NCBI RefSeq assembly: GCF_003248355.1
Contig: NZ_QKWY01000001.1
Span: forward strand, 2,314,001-2,378,000
Direction: 5' to 3'
Source of the DNA: Streptomyces sp. AC1-42W
GTDB lineage: Bacteria > Actinomycetota > Actinomycetes > Streptomycetales > Streptomycetaceae
DNA: 64,000 nucleotides
Shown here: piece by piece, positions 8,335 to 17,072 of the stretch
How the letters are laid out: each line of letters starts with the position of its first letter
Position numbering within the stretch: the first letter of the stretch is position 1
Notes under the pieces: model-generated
Seen by the model: the letters and a program-made list of their open reading frames with translations, nothing else
Database searches by the model: none
Told to the model about the DNA's origin: nothing
Made by a program: the position numbers and the translations under genes

Positions 8335-9567
8335 TTACGGCTTGTAGACCTCGCTGAGCTTGGAGACCCACTTGCCGCCGTCGACCTGGTAGGCGGTCAT
8401 CATGGTGTTGGTGGTGTCGCCGTACTGGTCGAAGGAGACCGGGCCGGTGACGCCGTCGAACTTGACCTTGCTCATGGCCTCGAGGACCTTGGCGCGGGCG
8501 TTGTCGGGGAGCTTGCCGCCGTTCTCGGCGACCGCGATCTTGACGGCCTCGATGATTGCCCAGGTGGCGTCGTAGGTGCCGCCCCCGTACGCCTCGTAGG
8601 CGTCCTCGTAGCCGGCGGCCTCGTAGTCGGCGATGAACTTCTTGGCGGAGTCGAGCTCCTCGACGGGCTTGCCGACGGAGGTGGCGATGTCGCCCTGGGC
8701 CTTCTTGTTGAGCTTGATGAAGTCGGCGCTGTACATGCCGTCACCGCCCATGAGGGGGATCTGCACGCGGGCCTTGAGCTGCTGGCTCAGGGGGGCGCCG
8801 GCGGGGTACTCGCCGCCGTAGTAGACGGCCTTGGCGCCGGAGCTCTTGACCTTGGTGACGACGGCGTTGAAGTCGCGGTCCTCGGGGTTCACGTGGTCGG
8901 CGCCGACGATCTTGCCGCCGAGGCTGGTGAAGGTGGTCTTGAAGGAGGCCGCGAGACCGGCGCCGTAGGGCTTCTGGTCGTCGATGAGGTAGACCTGCTT
9001 GATCTTCGCGTTGTTGTACAGGTACTTCGCGGCGAAGGCGCCCTGGATCTGGTCCGTGGTGGCGGTGCGGAAGTAGGTCTTGAAGGGGCGCTTCTTGTCG
9101 CCGGTCTTCCAGTCGTTGCCCTGGGTCAGCTCGGTGCCCGTGTTGGCGGGGGAGACCTGGGTGAGGCCGGCGTCGTTGAGCGGCTTCTGCATCGACTGGG
9201 AGACGCCGGAGTTCAGCGGGCCGACGACGCCGAGGACCTTCTTGTTGTCGATGAACTTCGTGGCGTTCTGCTGGCCGACGGAGGGCTGCGCCTGGTCGTC
9301 GAGCGGCTGGACCTCGAAGGTGATGCCGGGGACCGTCTTCTCCTTGTTCGCCGTCTTGGCGGCGAGGTCGGCGGAGTTCTTGATGCCGAGGCCGAGGGCG
9401 GAGAGGTCGCCGGTCAGCGGTGCGTCGACGCCGATGACGACGGTGGTGTTGCCGCCGGAGCTGTTGCCGTCGCTCTTGTTGTCGTCGTCGCGCGACCCGC
9501 AGGCGGTGAGTGTGAGCGCCCCTGTGGTGAGCACTGCTGTGAGGATGAGCAAAGAACGGTGTCGCAC
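8335..9567 (-). CDS. livK: Branched-chain amino acid ABC transporter substrate-binding lipoprotein
   Basis: A 410-residue type I periplasmic-binding-fold protein anchored as a lipoprotein. The signal peptide (MRHRSLLILTAVLTTGALTLTACGS) ends in a lipobox with cysteine near residue 23, followed by a polar Asp/Ser/Gly linker. The VVIGVDAPLTGDLSALGLGIKNSADLA start and the GVVGPLNSGVSQS segment are typical of Leu/Ile/Val-binding proteins. GTG start with GGAAAGGACC upstream. It is the first gene of the liv operon. The exact substrate (aliphatic amino acids, or related amides) cannot be told from sequence alone. Confidence 0.93.
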   Translation of the reverse strand: MRHRSLLILTAVLTTGALTLTACGSRDDDNKSDGNSSGGNTTVVIGVDAPLTGDLSALGLGIKNSADLAAKTANKEKTVPGITFEVQPLDDQAQPSVGQQNATKFIDNKKVLGVVGPLNSGVSQSMQKPLNDAGLTQVSPANTGTELTQGNDWKTGDKKRPFKTYFRTATTDQIQGAFAAKYLYNNAKIKQVYLIDDQKPYGAGLAASFKTTFTSLGGKIVGADHVNPEDRDFNAVVTKVKSSGAKAVYYGGEYPAGAPLSQQLKARVQIPLMGGDGMYSADFIKLNKKAQGDIATSVGKPVEELDSAKKFIADYEAAGYEDAYEAYGGGTYDATWAIIEAVKIAVAENGGKLPDNARAKVLEAMSKVKFDGVTGPVSFDQYGDTTNTMMTAYQVDGGKWVSKLSEVYKP

Positions 9568-10140
9568 GAAAGGTCCTTTCCCTGGCGCGGTCTCCTCTGC
9601 TGGAGGAGCCGTGTCGTTCGCCGGGCCGTACTGGGTTGGTACAGGGCCGTGCTGCAGACGCGCCCGGCGGCGCGGTGACTGGCCGTGACTCTAAGGGCAG
9701 TGGTGGGGGTCGGGAGTGCTGCCTGCCAAGGATGTGACTCTCTTGTTATGCCCTTGAGCAAGGCTTGAGGTGGGTGGGCGGACATGTACGGCTATTTACC
9801 GGACCGTGAAGTGACCGCAATGTGAGAACGCGCAGCTCTGCTAAGGGGCTTGGGCTGATCTTGCTGCTGTCGCCCGTGGGGCCGCGGTGCGGGCGTACGG
9901 AGGCAGGCCGCAGGGCCCGGCGGCGGAGGGGGCCGGGCTGGGAGCGCCGGGGCGGGGCCCCGCACCTCGCGCGTTGGTTACGCAGCGTTACGGTGACGGG
10001 GGTGCGGCGACACGGTGTGGTGGCGGGGGTGTGGGGGATGCGGTAGCTGAGTGGGCCACGGAACGGCCCACCGGGTCAAGGGGGTTGAGGTGGCGGCGGG
10101 CCAAATTCCTTGCGTGGGGCGGTGGTTGTGCCCGGGTATG
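9568..10140. other. Gene-free interval upstream of livK
   Basis: About 570 bases between the divergently placed livK start and the thioesterase terminator. Short open frames here have no ribosome sites or recognisable products. The livK promoter must be in the first few hundred bases, but I could not identify a convincing -35/-10 pair. No repeat or RNA was recognised. Confidence 0.5.
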
Positions 10141-10178
10141 CCGCTGCCCGGCCGTTCTGGCGGACGGCCGGGCAGCGG
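10141..10178 (-). terminator. Terminator of the PaaI-type thioesterase gene
   Basis: A perfect 15-bp stem (10141-10155 with 10164-10178) with an 8-base loop lies 20 bases beyond the stop codon of the minus-strand thioesterase gene. Confidence 0.8.
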
Positions 10179-10198
10179 GGTGGGGGTGTGGCGCGGGG

Positions 10199-10669
10199 TC
10201 AGCCGGCCTGCGGGGCGGGGGCGTCGCGCAGGAGGCAGGTGAGGCGGGCGGTGCAGACGCGCTTGTCGTGCTCGTCGGTGATGGAGATCTCGTACGTGGC
10301 GGTGGACCGGCCGCGGTGTACGGGGGTCGCGACGCCGGTGACGAGGCCGCTCCGTACCCCTCGGTGATGGGTGCAGTTCAGGTCGACGCCCACGGCGACC
10401 TTGGCCGGGCCGCCGTGGAGCATGGAGCCGACGGAGCCCAGGGTCTCGGCGAGGACGGCGGAGGCGCCGCCGTGCAGGAGTCCGTAGGGCTGGGTGTTGC
10501 CCTCGACGGGCATGGTGCCGACGACGCGCTCGGCGGAGGCTTCGAGGACGCGTACGCCCATGCGTTCCCCGAGGTGGCCGGCGGAGAACAGGGCGGGCAG
10601 GTCCACGCCGAGCGCGGCGTACTCGTCGATGATCTCCTGGGGGAACGTGGGTGCGGTGTGCTCGCCCAT
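10199..10669 (-). CDS. PaaI-family hotdog-fold thioesterase
   Basis: A 156-residue protein with the single hotdog domain of acyl-CoA thioesterases (PaaI/DUF4442 type). The hallmark is PYGLLHGGASAVLAETLGS (about residues 61-79), where the HGG turn leads into the long central helix carrying the catalytic acid. The strand VGVDLNCTHHRGVRSG and the strand YEISITDEHDKRVCTARLT complete the fold. It would hydrolyse a CoA thioester, with the substrate unknown; neighbours give no pathway. Monocistronic, closed by its own terminator. Confidence 0.88.
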   Translation of the reverse strand: MGEHTAPTFPQEIIDEYAALGVDLPALFSAGHLGERMGVRVLEASAERVVGTMPVEGNTQPYGLLHGGASAVLAETLGSVGSMLHGGPAKVAVGVDLNCTHHRGVRSGLVTGVATPVHRGRSTATYEISITDEHDKRVCTARLTCLLRDAPAPQAG

Positions 10670-10793
10670 GGGGCCGCCTTCCGTCGCTGTGCGGTGGTGC
10701 GTGTCTGTGTTGTTCCTATCAGACGACTGAGCGAGCGCTTAGTCCACGGGTCCGCAGGGTCGCGGGGCCACGCCTTCACGGGGCCGCGCGTTC

Positions 10794-13067
10794 TCAGCGC
10801 GCGGGTTCGAAGCGCACCACGACGGACTTGGAGGCGGGAGTGTTGCTGGTGTCGGCGGTGGAGTCGAGGGGGACCAGGACATTGGTCTCCGGGTAGTACG
10901 CGGCGGCGCAGCCCCGGGCGGTGGGGTAGTGGACGACGCGGAAGCCGGGTGCGCGGCGCTCCACGCCGTCCTTCCACTCGCTGACGAGGTCGGTGTAGGA
11001 GCCGTCGGCGAGCCCGAGCGCGGTGGCGTCGTCGGGGTGGACGAGGACGACGCGGCGGCCCCCCTTGATGCCCCGGTAGCGGTCGTCGAGGCCGTAGATC
11101 GTGGTGTTGTACTGGTCGTGGGAGCGCAGCGTCTGGAGCAGCAGCCGGCCCTCGGGCGGCTTCGGGTACTCGACGGGCGCGGCGGTGAAGTTGGCCCGGC
11201 CGGTGTCCGTGGGGAAGCGGCGGGAGTCGCGGGGGGCGTGCGGCAGGGTGAAGCCGCCGGGGTGCGCGATGCGCGCGTTGAAGTTCTCGAAGCCGGGGAC
11301 GACGCGGGATATGCGGTCGCGGATGGTGGCGTAGTCGTGCTCGAAGTCCTCCCAGGGGGTGGCGGAACCGGGGCCGAGGACAGCGCGGGCGAGGCGGGCG
11401 ACGATGGCGGGCTCGGAGAGCAGGTGGGGGCTCGCGGGGGTGAGGTTGCCGCGCGAGGCGTGGACCTTGCTCATGGAGTCCTCGACGGTGACGAACTGCT
11501 TGCCGCTCGCCTGGACGTCCTTGTCGGTGCGGCCGAGGGTGGGCAGGATCAGCGCGCGGGTGCCGGTGACGGCGTGCGAGCGGTTGAGCTTGGTGGAGAC
11601 GTGGACGGTGAGGCGGGCGTTGCGCATGGCCGCCTCGGTGACGTCGGTGTCGGGGGTGGCGGCGACGAAGTTGCCGCCCATGGCGAAGAACACCTTGGCG
11701 TCGCCGTCGCGCAGGGCGCGGATGGCGCGGACCACGTCGTAGCCGTGGTGGCGCGGCGAGGTGATGCCGAACTCCGTGTCGAGGGCGTCGAGGAAGGCCG
11801 TGGAGGGGCGCTCGAAGATGCCCATGGTGCGGTCGCCCTGGACGTTGGAGTGGCCGCGCACGGGGCAGACCCCGGCGCCGGGCCGGCCGATGTTGCCGCG
11901 CAGCAGGAGGAAGTTGACGATCTCGCGGATGGTCGGCACGGAGTGCTTGTGCTGGGTGAGGCCCATGGCCCAGCAGACGACGGTGCGTTCGGAGGCGAGG
12001 ACGAGTGCGAGGGCCTGCTCGATGGCGGCGCGGTCGAGGCCGGTCGCGGCGAGGGTCTCGTCCCAGTCGGCCGCGGCCGCCGCGGCGGCGAACTCCTCGT
12101 AGCCGTGGGTGTGTTCGGCGACGAACCGCTCGTCGACGGCGCCCTCGGTGTCCAGGATCAGCTTGTTGAGGAGGCGGAAGAGGGCCTGGTCGCCGCCGAT
12201 GCGGATCTGCAGGAACAGGTCGTTGAGGGGGGTGCCCCTGACCATGCCGTGCGGGGTCTGCGGGTTCTTGAAGCGTTCGAGGCCGGCCTCGGGCAGCGGG
12301 TTCACCGAGATGATCTTCGCGCCGGCGGCCTTGGCCTGTTCCAGGGCGGAGAGCATCCGGGGGTGGTTGGTGCCGGGGTTCTGTCCGGCGATGATGATCA
12401 GGTCGGCGTGGTGCAGGTCCTCCAGGGAGACCGAGCCCTTGCCGACACCGATGGTCTCGGTGAGCGCGGAGCCCGAGGACTCGTGGCACATGTTGGAGCA
12501 GTCCGGCAGGTTGTTGGTGCCGAATTCGCGGGCGAAGAGCTGGAGGAGGAAGGCGGCCTCGTTGCTGGTGCGCCCGGAGGTGTAGAAGACGGCCTCGTCG
12601 GGGGAGGAGAGGGCGCCCAGCTCCTCGGCGATGATCTCGAAGGCGCGCTCCCAGGTCACCGCCTGGTACCGGTCGGCGCCTTCCGGCAGGTACACCGGCT
12701 GGGTGATGCGGCCCTGCTGGCCGAGCCAGTAGCCGCTGCGCCCGGCGAGGTCGCCCACGGGGTGGGCGGCGAAGAAGTCCGGGGTCACCCGGCGCAGCGT
12801 GGCCTCCTCGGCGACGGCCTTGACGCCGTTCTCGCAGAACTCGGCGACGTGCCGCTTGTCGCCCTCGGGCCAGGCGCAGCCGGGGCAGTCGAAGCCGTCC
12901 TTCTGGTTGACCTTGAGGAGGGTCTGCGCGGAGCGGCGCAGTCCCATCTGGCGCTGGGCGACGCGCAGGCTCTCGGCGACGGCGGGCAGCCCGGCCGCGG
13001 CATGCTTGGCCGGGCCGACCTGCGGGGCGTCCTGGACGGGGTCTCCTGCGGGCGGCTTGCCGGCCAT
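10794..13067 (-). CDS. FdhF/YdeP-family molybdopterin oxidoreductase
   Basis: A 757-residue member of the molybdopterin guanine dinucleotide oxidoreductases close to formate dehydrogenase alpha chains. A CPGC pair (C61, C64) and C78 lie near the N-terminus in DGFDCPGCAWPEG. GRTSNEAAFLLQLFAREFGTNNLPDCSNMCHESSG (about 165-199) is the cofactor loop. GQNPGTNHPRML and WAMGLTQHKHSVPTIREIVN are typical binding segments, and the C-terminal MopB domain holds LRSHDQYNTTIYG. No selenocysteine codon, no partner beta subunit and no fdhD are next to it, so actual formate dehydrogenase activity is uncertain. This class is common in Streptomyces as an orphan gene. Confidence 0.88.
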   Translation of the reverse strand: MAGKPPAGDPVQDAPQVGPAKHAAAGLPAVAESLRVAQRQMGLRRSAQTLLKVNQKDGFDCPGCAWPEGDKRHVAEFCENGVKAVAEEATLRRVTPDFFAAHPVGDLAGRSGYWLGQQGRITQPVYLPEGADRYQAVTWERAFEIIAEELGALSSPDEAVFYTSGRTSNEAAFLLQLFAREFGTNNLPDCSNMCHESSGSALTETIGVGKGSVSLEDLHHADLIIIAGQNPGTNHPRMLSALEQAKAAGAKIISVNPLPEAGLERFKNPQTPHGMVRGTPLNDLFLQIRIGGDQALFRLLNKLILDTEGAVDERFVAEHTHGYEEFAAAAAAADWDETLAATGLDRAAIEQALALVLASERTVVCWAMGLTQHKHSVPTIREIVNFLLLRGNIGRPGAGVCPVRGHSNVQGDRTMGIFERPSTAFLDALDTEFGITSPRHHGYDVVRAIRALRDGDAKVFFAMGGNFVAATPDTDVTEAAMRNARLTVHVSTKLNRSHAVTGTRALILPTLGRTDKDVQASGKQFVTVEDSMSKVHASRGNLTPASPHLLSEPAIVARLARAVLGPGSATPWEDFEHDYATIRDRISRVVPGFENFNARIAHPGGFTLPHAPRDSRRFPTDTGRANFTAAPVEYPKPPEGRLLLQTLRSHDQYNTTIYGLDDRYRGIKGGRRVVLVHPDDATALGLADGSYTDLVSEWKDGVERRAPGFRVVHYPTARGCAAAYYPETNVLVPLDSTADTSNTPASKSVVVRFEPAR

Positions 13068-13193
13068 GCTGCTCCCCTTCGGGTCTGCTGCGGGCCCCCG
13101 GGAGGTGTCTGGTGGGTCCGCCGGGTGTGTTTCCTTGTCTCTGATCCTGGCACGCGGGGCGGGTGGTGCGCCCGGCGAGGCGGCCGGTCCGGA

Positions 13194-13216
13194 TTGTCAG
13201 TGGGTCGTGGCAGGAT
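13194..13216 (+). promoter_or_regulatory. polA damage-type promoter (RecA-NDp/PafBC-like)
   Basis: TTGTCAGTGGG (13194-13204), six bases, then CAGGAT (13211-13216). This is a near match to the actinobacterial LexA-independent damage promoter pattern TTGTCAGTGGC-N6-TAGGGT. Six bases separate the -10 from the GTG at 13223, so a leaderless transcript is expected. Compare the ogt and uvrB promoters in this window. Confidence 0.7.
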
Positions 13217-13222
13217 CGGGGT

Positions 13223-15934
13223 GTGGCTGAGACGGCATCGAAGAAGACGGCAGACAACCGACCGCGCCTGCTCCTGATGGACGGGCACTCCCTGGCGTAC
13301 CGGGCGTTCTTTGCGCTGCCCGCGGAGAATTTCACGACGGCGGCGGGCCAGCCGACGAACGCGGTGTACGGCTTCATGTCGATGCTCGCGAACACCTTGC
13401 GTGACGAGGCGCCGACGCATTTCGCGGTGGCGTTCGACGTCTCCCGCAAGACGTGGCGGGCGCAGGAGTTCCCGGAGTACAAGGCGAACCGGTCGAAGAC
13501 CCCCGACGAGTTCAAGGGGCAGGTCGAGCTGATCGGCGAGCTGCTCGACGCGATGCACGCGGACCGGTTCGCGGTCGAGGGCTTCGAGGCGGACGACGTC
13601 ATCGCGACGCTGGCGACGCAGGCCGAGGCGGCCGGTTTCGAGGTGCTGATCGTCACGGGCGACCGCGATTCGTTCCAGCTGATCACGGACGACGTGACCG
13701 TGCTGTACCCGACCAAGGGCGTCTCCGAGCTGACCCGGTTCACGCCGGAGAAGGTCGTCGAGAAGTACGGGCTCACGCCCCGGCAGTATCCGGACTTCGC
13801 GGCGCTGCGCGGTGACCCGTCGGACAACCTTCCGAGCATTCCCAAGGTCGGGGAGAAGACCGCCGCGAAGTGGATCAACCAGTTCGGTTCGTTCGACGAG
13901 CTGATCGCGCGGGCCGACGAGGTCAAGGGCGTCGCCGGGCAGAACCTGCGGGACCATCTGGACGCGGTGAAGCTGAACCGCGTGCTGACGGAGATGGTCC
14001 GGGACGTGGAGCTGCCGAAGACCCCGGCCGAGCTGGAGCGCGCCCCCTACGACCGTACGGCGGTCACCGGCATCCTGGACATCCTGGAGATCCGCAATCC
14101 GAGCCTGCGCGAGCGCCTGCTCGCCGTCGATCCGGGCGCCGCGGAGGCCCAGCCGCCCGCGCCGGCCGCCGGGATCGAGCTGGACGGCGCGGTGCTGGGC
14201 GCCGGTGAGCTGGCCCCCTGGCTCGCGGAGCACGGCGGTGAGCCGCTCGGCGTCGCCACGGTGGACACCTGGTCGCTCGGCAGCGGCACGGTGACGGAGA
14301 TCGCGCTCGCCGCGGCGGGCGGGGCGGCGGCCTGGTTCGACCCGGCGCTGCTGGACGAGGGCGACGAGCGGGCGTTCGCGGCGTGGATCGCGGACCCGGC
14401 CCGGCCCAAGGTCATGCACAACGCCAAGGGCGCGATGCGGGTCTTCCCGGAGCACGGCTGGCGGATCGGCGGCGTCTCGATGGACACCGCGCTCGCCGCC
14501 TACCTGGTCAAGCCCGGCCGGCGCTCCTTCGCGCTGGACGCCCTGGCCGTGGAGTACCTGGGCCGGGAGCTGGCCCCGGCGGCCGCGGCGGACGGGCAGC
14601 TGGCCTTCGGCGCGGAGGACCAGGCCGAGGCCGACGCGCTGATGACGCAGGCCCGCGCCGTCCTGGACCTGGGCGAGGCGTTCACGGAGCGGCTGAAGGA
14701 GGTCGGCGCGGCCGAGCTGCTGCACGACATGGAGCTGCCGACGTCGATCCTGCTGGCCCGTCTGGAGCGGCACGGCATCGCGGCGGACCGGGCCCACCTG
14801 GAGGGCATGGAGCAGCAGTTCGCCGGGGCCGTCCAGCAGGCGGTGAAGGAGGCGCACGCGTCGGTGGGCCGGGAGTTCAACCTCGGTTCGCCCAAGCAGC
14901 TGCAGGAGGTGCTGTTCGGCGAGCTGGGCCTGCCGAAGACCAAGAAGACGAAGACCGGGTACACGACGGACGCGGACGCGCTGGCCTGGCTGGCCGCCCA
15001 GACGGAGCACGAGCTGCCGGTGCTCATGCTCCGCCACCGCGAGCAGGCGAAGCTGCGGGTCACGGTCGAGGGCCTGGTGAAGTCGATCGCGGCGGACGGC
15101 CGTATCCACACCACGTTCAACCAGACGGTGGCGGCGACCGGCCGGCTCTCCTCCACCGACCCGAACCTGCAGAACATCCCGGTCCGGACGGACGAGGGCC
15201 GGGCGATCCGCCGGGGCTTCGTCGTCGGCGAGGGCTTCGAGACGCTGATGACGGCGGACTACAGCCAGATCGAGCTGCGGGTCATGGCCCACCTCTCGCA
15301 GGACGCCGGACTGATCGAGGCGTTCACCTCCGGCGAGGACCTGCACACGACGGTCGCCTCGCAGGTCTTCGGCGTCGAGAAGTCGGCCGTCGACCCGGAG
15401 ATGCGGCGCAAGATCAAGGCCATGAGCTACGGCCTGGCGTACGGGCTGTCCGCCTTCGGCCTCTCCCAGCAGCTGAACATCGAGGCGGGCGAGGCGCGCG
15501 TCCTGATGGACACCTACTTCGAGCGGTTCGGCGGGGTGCGGGACTATCTGCACCGGGTGGTGGAGGAGGCCCGCGCCACCGGCTACACCGAGACGATCTT
15601 CGGCCGCCGCCGCTACCTCCCCGACCTGAACAGCGACAACCGCCAGCGCCGCGAGACCGCCGAGCGGATGGCGCTCAACGCCCCGATCCAGGGCACCGCC
15701 GCCGACATCGTCAAGGTGGCCATGCTCCAGGTCGACCGGGCGCTGACCGAGGCGGAGCTGAAGTCGCGGATGCTGCTCCAGGTCCACGACGAGATCGTGC
15801 TGGAGATCGCCGCGGGCGAGCGGGAGCGGGTGGAGGGCATCCTGCGCCACGAGATGTCCACGGCGGTGCGGCTGCGCGCCCCGCTGGACGTGTCGGTCGG
15901 CGTCGGCGGCGACTGGGAGTCAGCGGCCCACTGA
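13223..15934 (+). CDS. polA: DNA polymerase I
   Basis: A 903-residue repair and Okazaki-fragment polymerase. The N-terminal 5'-3' flap nuclease begins LLLMDGHSLAYRAFFALP and contains EADDVIATLA and GDRDSFQL. The middle domain corresponds to the 3'-5' exonuclease but looks inactive: the DxE motif reads VDTWS, and the region around VMHNAKGAM lacks the second acidic residue. Polymerase motifs are intact: DPNLQNIP, motif A TADYSQIELRVM (about 678), motif B with SYGLAYGLS (about 735), motif C VHDEIVLE (about 853). The GTG at 13223 is chosen over an upstream in-frame start because the promoter ends six bases before it. Overlaps the convergent DUF4184 gene by 15 bases. Confidence 0.96.
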   Translation: MAETASKKTADNRPRLLLMDGHSLAYRAFFALPAENFTTAAGQPTNAVYGFMSMLANTLRDEAPTHFAVAFDVSRKTWRAQEFPEYKANRSKTPDEFKGQVELIGELLDAMHADRFAVEGFEADDVIATLATQAEAAGFEVLIVTGDRDSFQLITDDVTVLYPTKGVSELTRFTPEKVVEKYGLTPRQYPDFAALRGDPSDNLPSIPKVGEKTAAKWINQFGSFDELIARADEVKGVAGQNLRDHLDAVKLNRVLTEMVRDVELPKTPAELERAPYDRTAVTGILDILEIRNPSLRERLLAVDPGAAEAQPPAPAAGIELDGAVLGAGELAPWLAEHGGEPLGVATVDTWSLGSGTVTEIALAAAGGAAAWFDPALLDEGDERAFAAWIADPARPKVMHNAKGAMRVFPEHGWRIGGVSMDTALAAYLVKPGRRSFALDALAVEYLGRELAPAAAADGQLAFGAEDQAEADALMTQARAVLDLGEAFTERLKEVGAAELLHDMELPTSILLARLERHGIAADRAHLEGMEQQFAGAVQQAVKEAHASVGREFNLGSPKQLQEVLFGELGLPKTKKTKTGYTTDADALAWLAAQTEHELPVLMLRHREQAKLRVTVEGLVKSIAADGRIHTTFNQTVAATGRLSSTDPNLQNIPVRTDEGRAIRRGFVVGEGFETLMTADYSQIELRVMAHLSQDAGLIEAFTSGEDLHTTVASQVFGVEKSAVDPEMRRKIKAMSYGLAYGLSAFGLSQQLNIEAGEARVLMDTYFERFGGVRDYLHRVVEEARATGYTETIFGRRRYLPDLNSDNRQRRETAERMALNAPIQGTAADIVKVAMLQVDRALTEAELKSRMLLQVHDEIVLEIAAGERERVEGILRHEMSTAVRLRAPLDVSVGVGGDWESAAH

Positions 15935-16849
15935 CCCGCTCCGGCCGGGGCCCCCGAAGGCCCCGGCCGCGCCCGTCTCCGTCTCCGTACCGTCCTCGGC
16001 GCCGTCCCCGGCGCGCGGGCCCGTGTTCCGGCGTACGGGAGCCAGCCGTACCGCCGCCGCGTACAGCAGGAGCCCCGCGGCCAGGCCGGAGCCCGCGCCG
16101 AAGCAGAGCGTCGGGATGATGTCCAGCGGGGTGTCGATGTGCCCGAAGTACGCGTACCAGCGGGCGCACCGGTGCGCCGTGCCCAGGACCACGCACAGCC
16201 CGATCCAGGCGAACGCCCACCGCCGCGCCCGCCGGTCAGGCACCGACGCGGGCAGCGGCCGCTCCCCGGTCCGCCGCAGCCCCGACACGGCGAACCAGCC
16301 GAGCAGCAGCAGCGCCGGGGCCGACGTGCCGTACTGGACCAGGGTGGCCACGGGCAGCCCCGCCGCGCTGCCGTCGAGCCCCGGCACCAGACGGACGCCC
16401 CACCGGCCCTGATGCGTGAAGGCGTCCCAGACGACATGCGTGGCGGAGCCGAGCGCCGCCGACACCGCGAACCGGGCGGCGCCGCGCAGCCCCACCGCCC
16501 GAAGCCCGGCCCCGGTCGCGGCCCCGGCCCCGGACCCGCCGCCCCGCAGCCACGCGTGGACCCGCCCCTGCCGGCGCGGAGGCAGCAGCGCCACCAGCGG
16601 ATCGCGCAGCAGCAGCCACAGGGCGAGCGCGAGGGCCGTGATCAGGACATCCACGGTGAGCGCGCCCCACACCGCGTGGGTGACCTCCCCGAACTCCATC
16701 GCGCCCGGAATCACCGAATCCGCGAAGTAGGTGAGATCGGGGGCGAACGACCCGGCGACCAGGGCCGAGGCGATGAGCGGACCGCGGCCCGTGCCGTCCC
16801 GCCGTATCCCCGGCAGCACGGCGGCGGCATGACTGAGCGTGAAGGGCAT
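15920..16849 (-). CDS. DUF4184 family integral membrane protein
   Basis: A 309-residue membrane protein starting MPFTLSHAAAVLP, the DUF4184 signature, with the conserved histidine before the first hydrophobic segment. About six hydrophobic spans follow, including GALTVDVLITALALALWLLL, and a second conserved patch SAALGSATHVVWDAFTHQGRWG. A zinc-binding phospholipase C-like histidine arrangement has been proposed for related families, but no activity is established. The C-terminal 30 residues are polar low complexity. The ATG at 16849 is chosen because upstream codons in this frame are non-conserved. Confidence 0.85.
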   Translation of the reverse strand: MPFTLSHAAAVLPGIRRDGTGRGPLIASALVAGSFAPDLTYFADSVIPGAMEFGEVTHAVWGALTVDVLITALALALWLLLRDPLVALLPPRRQGRVHAWLRGGGSGAGAATGAGLRAVGLRGAARFAVSAALGSATHVVWDAFTHQGRWGVRLVPGLDGSAAGLPVATLVQYGTSAPALLLLGWFAVSGLRRTGERPLPASVPDRRARRWAFAWIGLCVVLGTAHRCARWYAYFGHIDTPLDIIPTLCFGAGSGLAAGLLLYAAAVRLAPVRRNTGPRAGDGAEDGTETETGAAGAFGGPGRSGSVGR

Positions 16850-17072
16850 GCGGGCAGTATGCGTGACCCGGAAGGACCGGCGGACGGCGCCCGATCGTGC
16901 GACGGCCCACGTCACGAACACGTCCGCACATGGACAACTTGTGTTCAGGAAGGTGAGAAAGCGGTAAGAACAGGCCCGGCCGCCGTGTGCGCACCGCAAG
17001 ACGTGCCGTAGGGTCGCCTGAGTCCAGGCGCGGGGGAGCGCCGAGAGCGACGAGGGGGAGGGCCCACACGTC

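Noticed and set aside
16980..17072. Possible c-di-AMP (ydaO) riboswitch before the lytic transglycosylase gene
   Set aside because: A short GTCGCC...GGCGCGGGGGAG stretch looks like part of the aptamer, but the rest, including the conserved CAGCTAACCCGGTAGGC-like end, is absent and the leader is too short.
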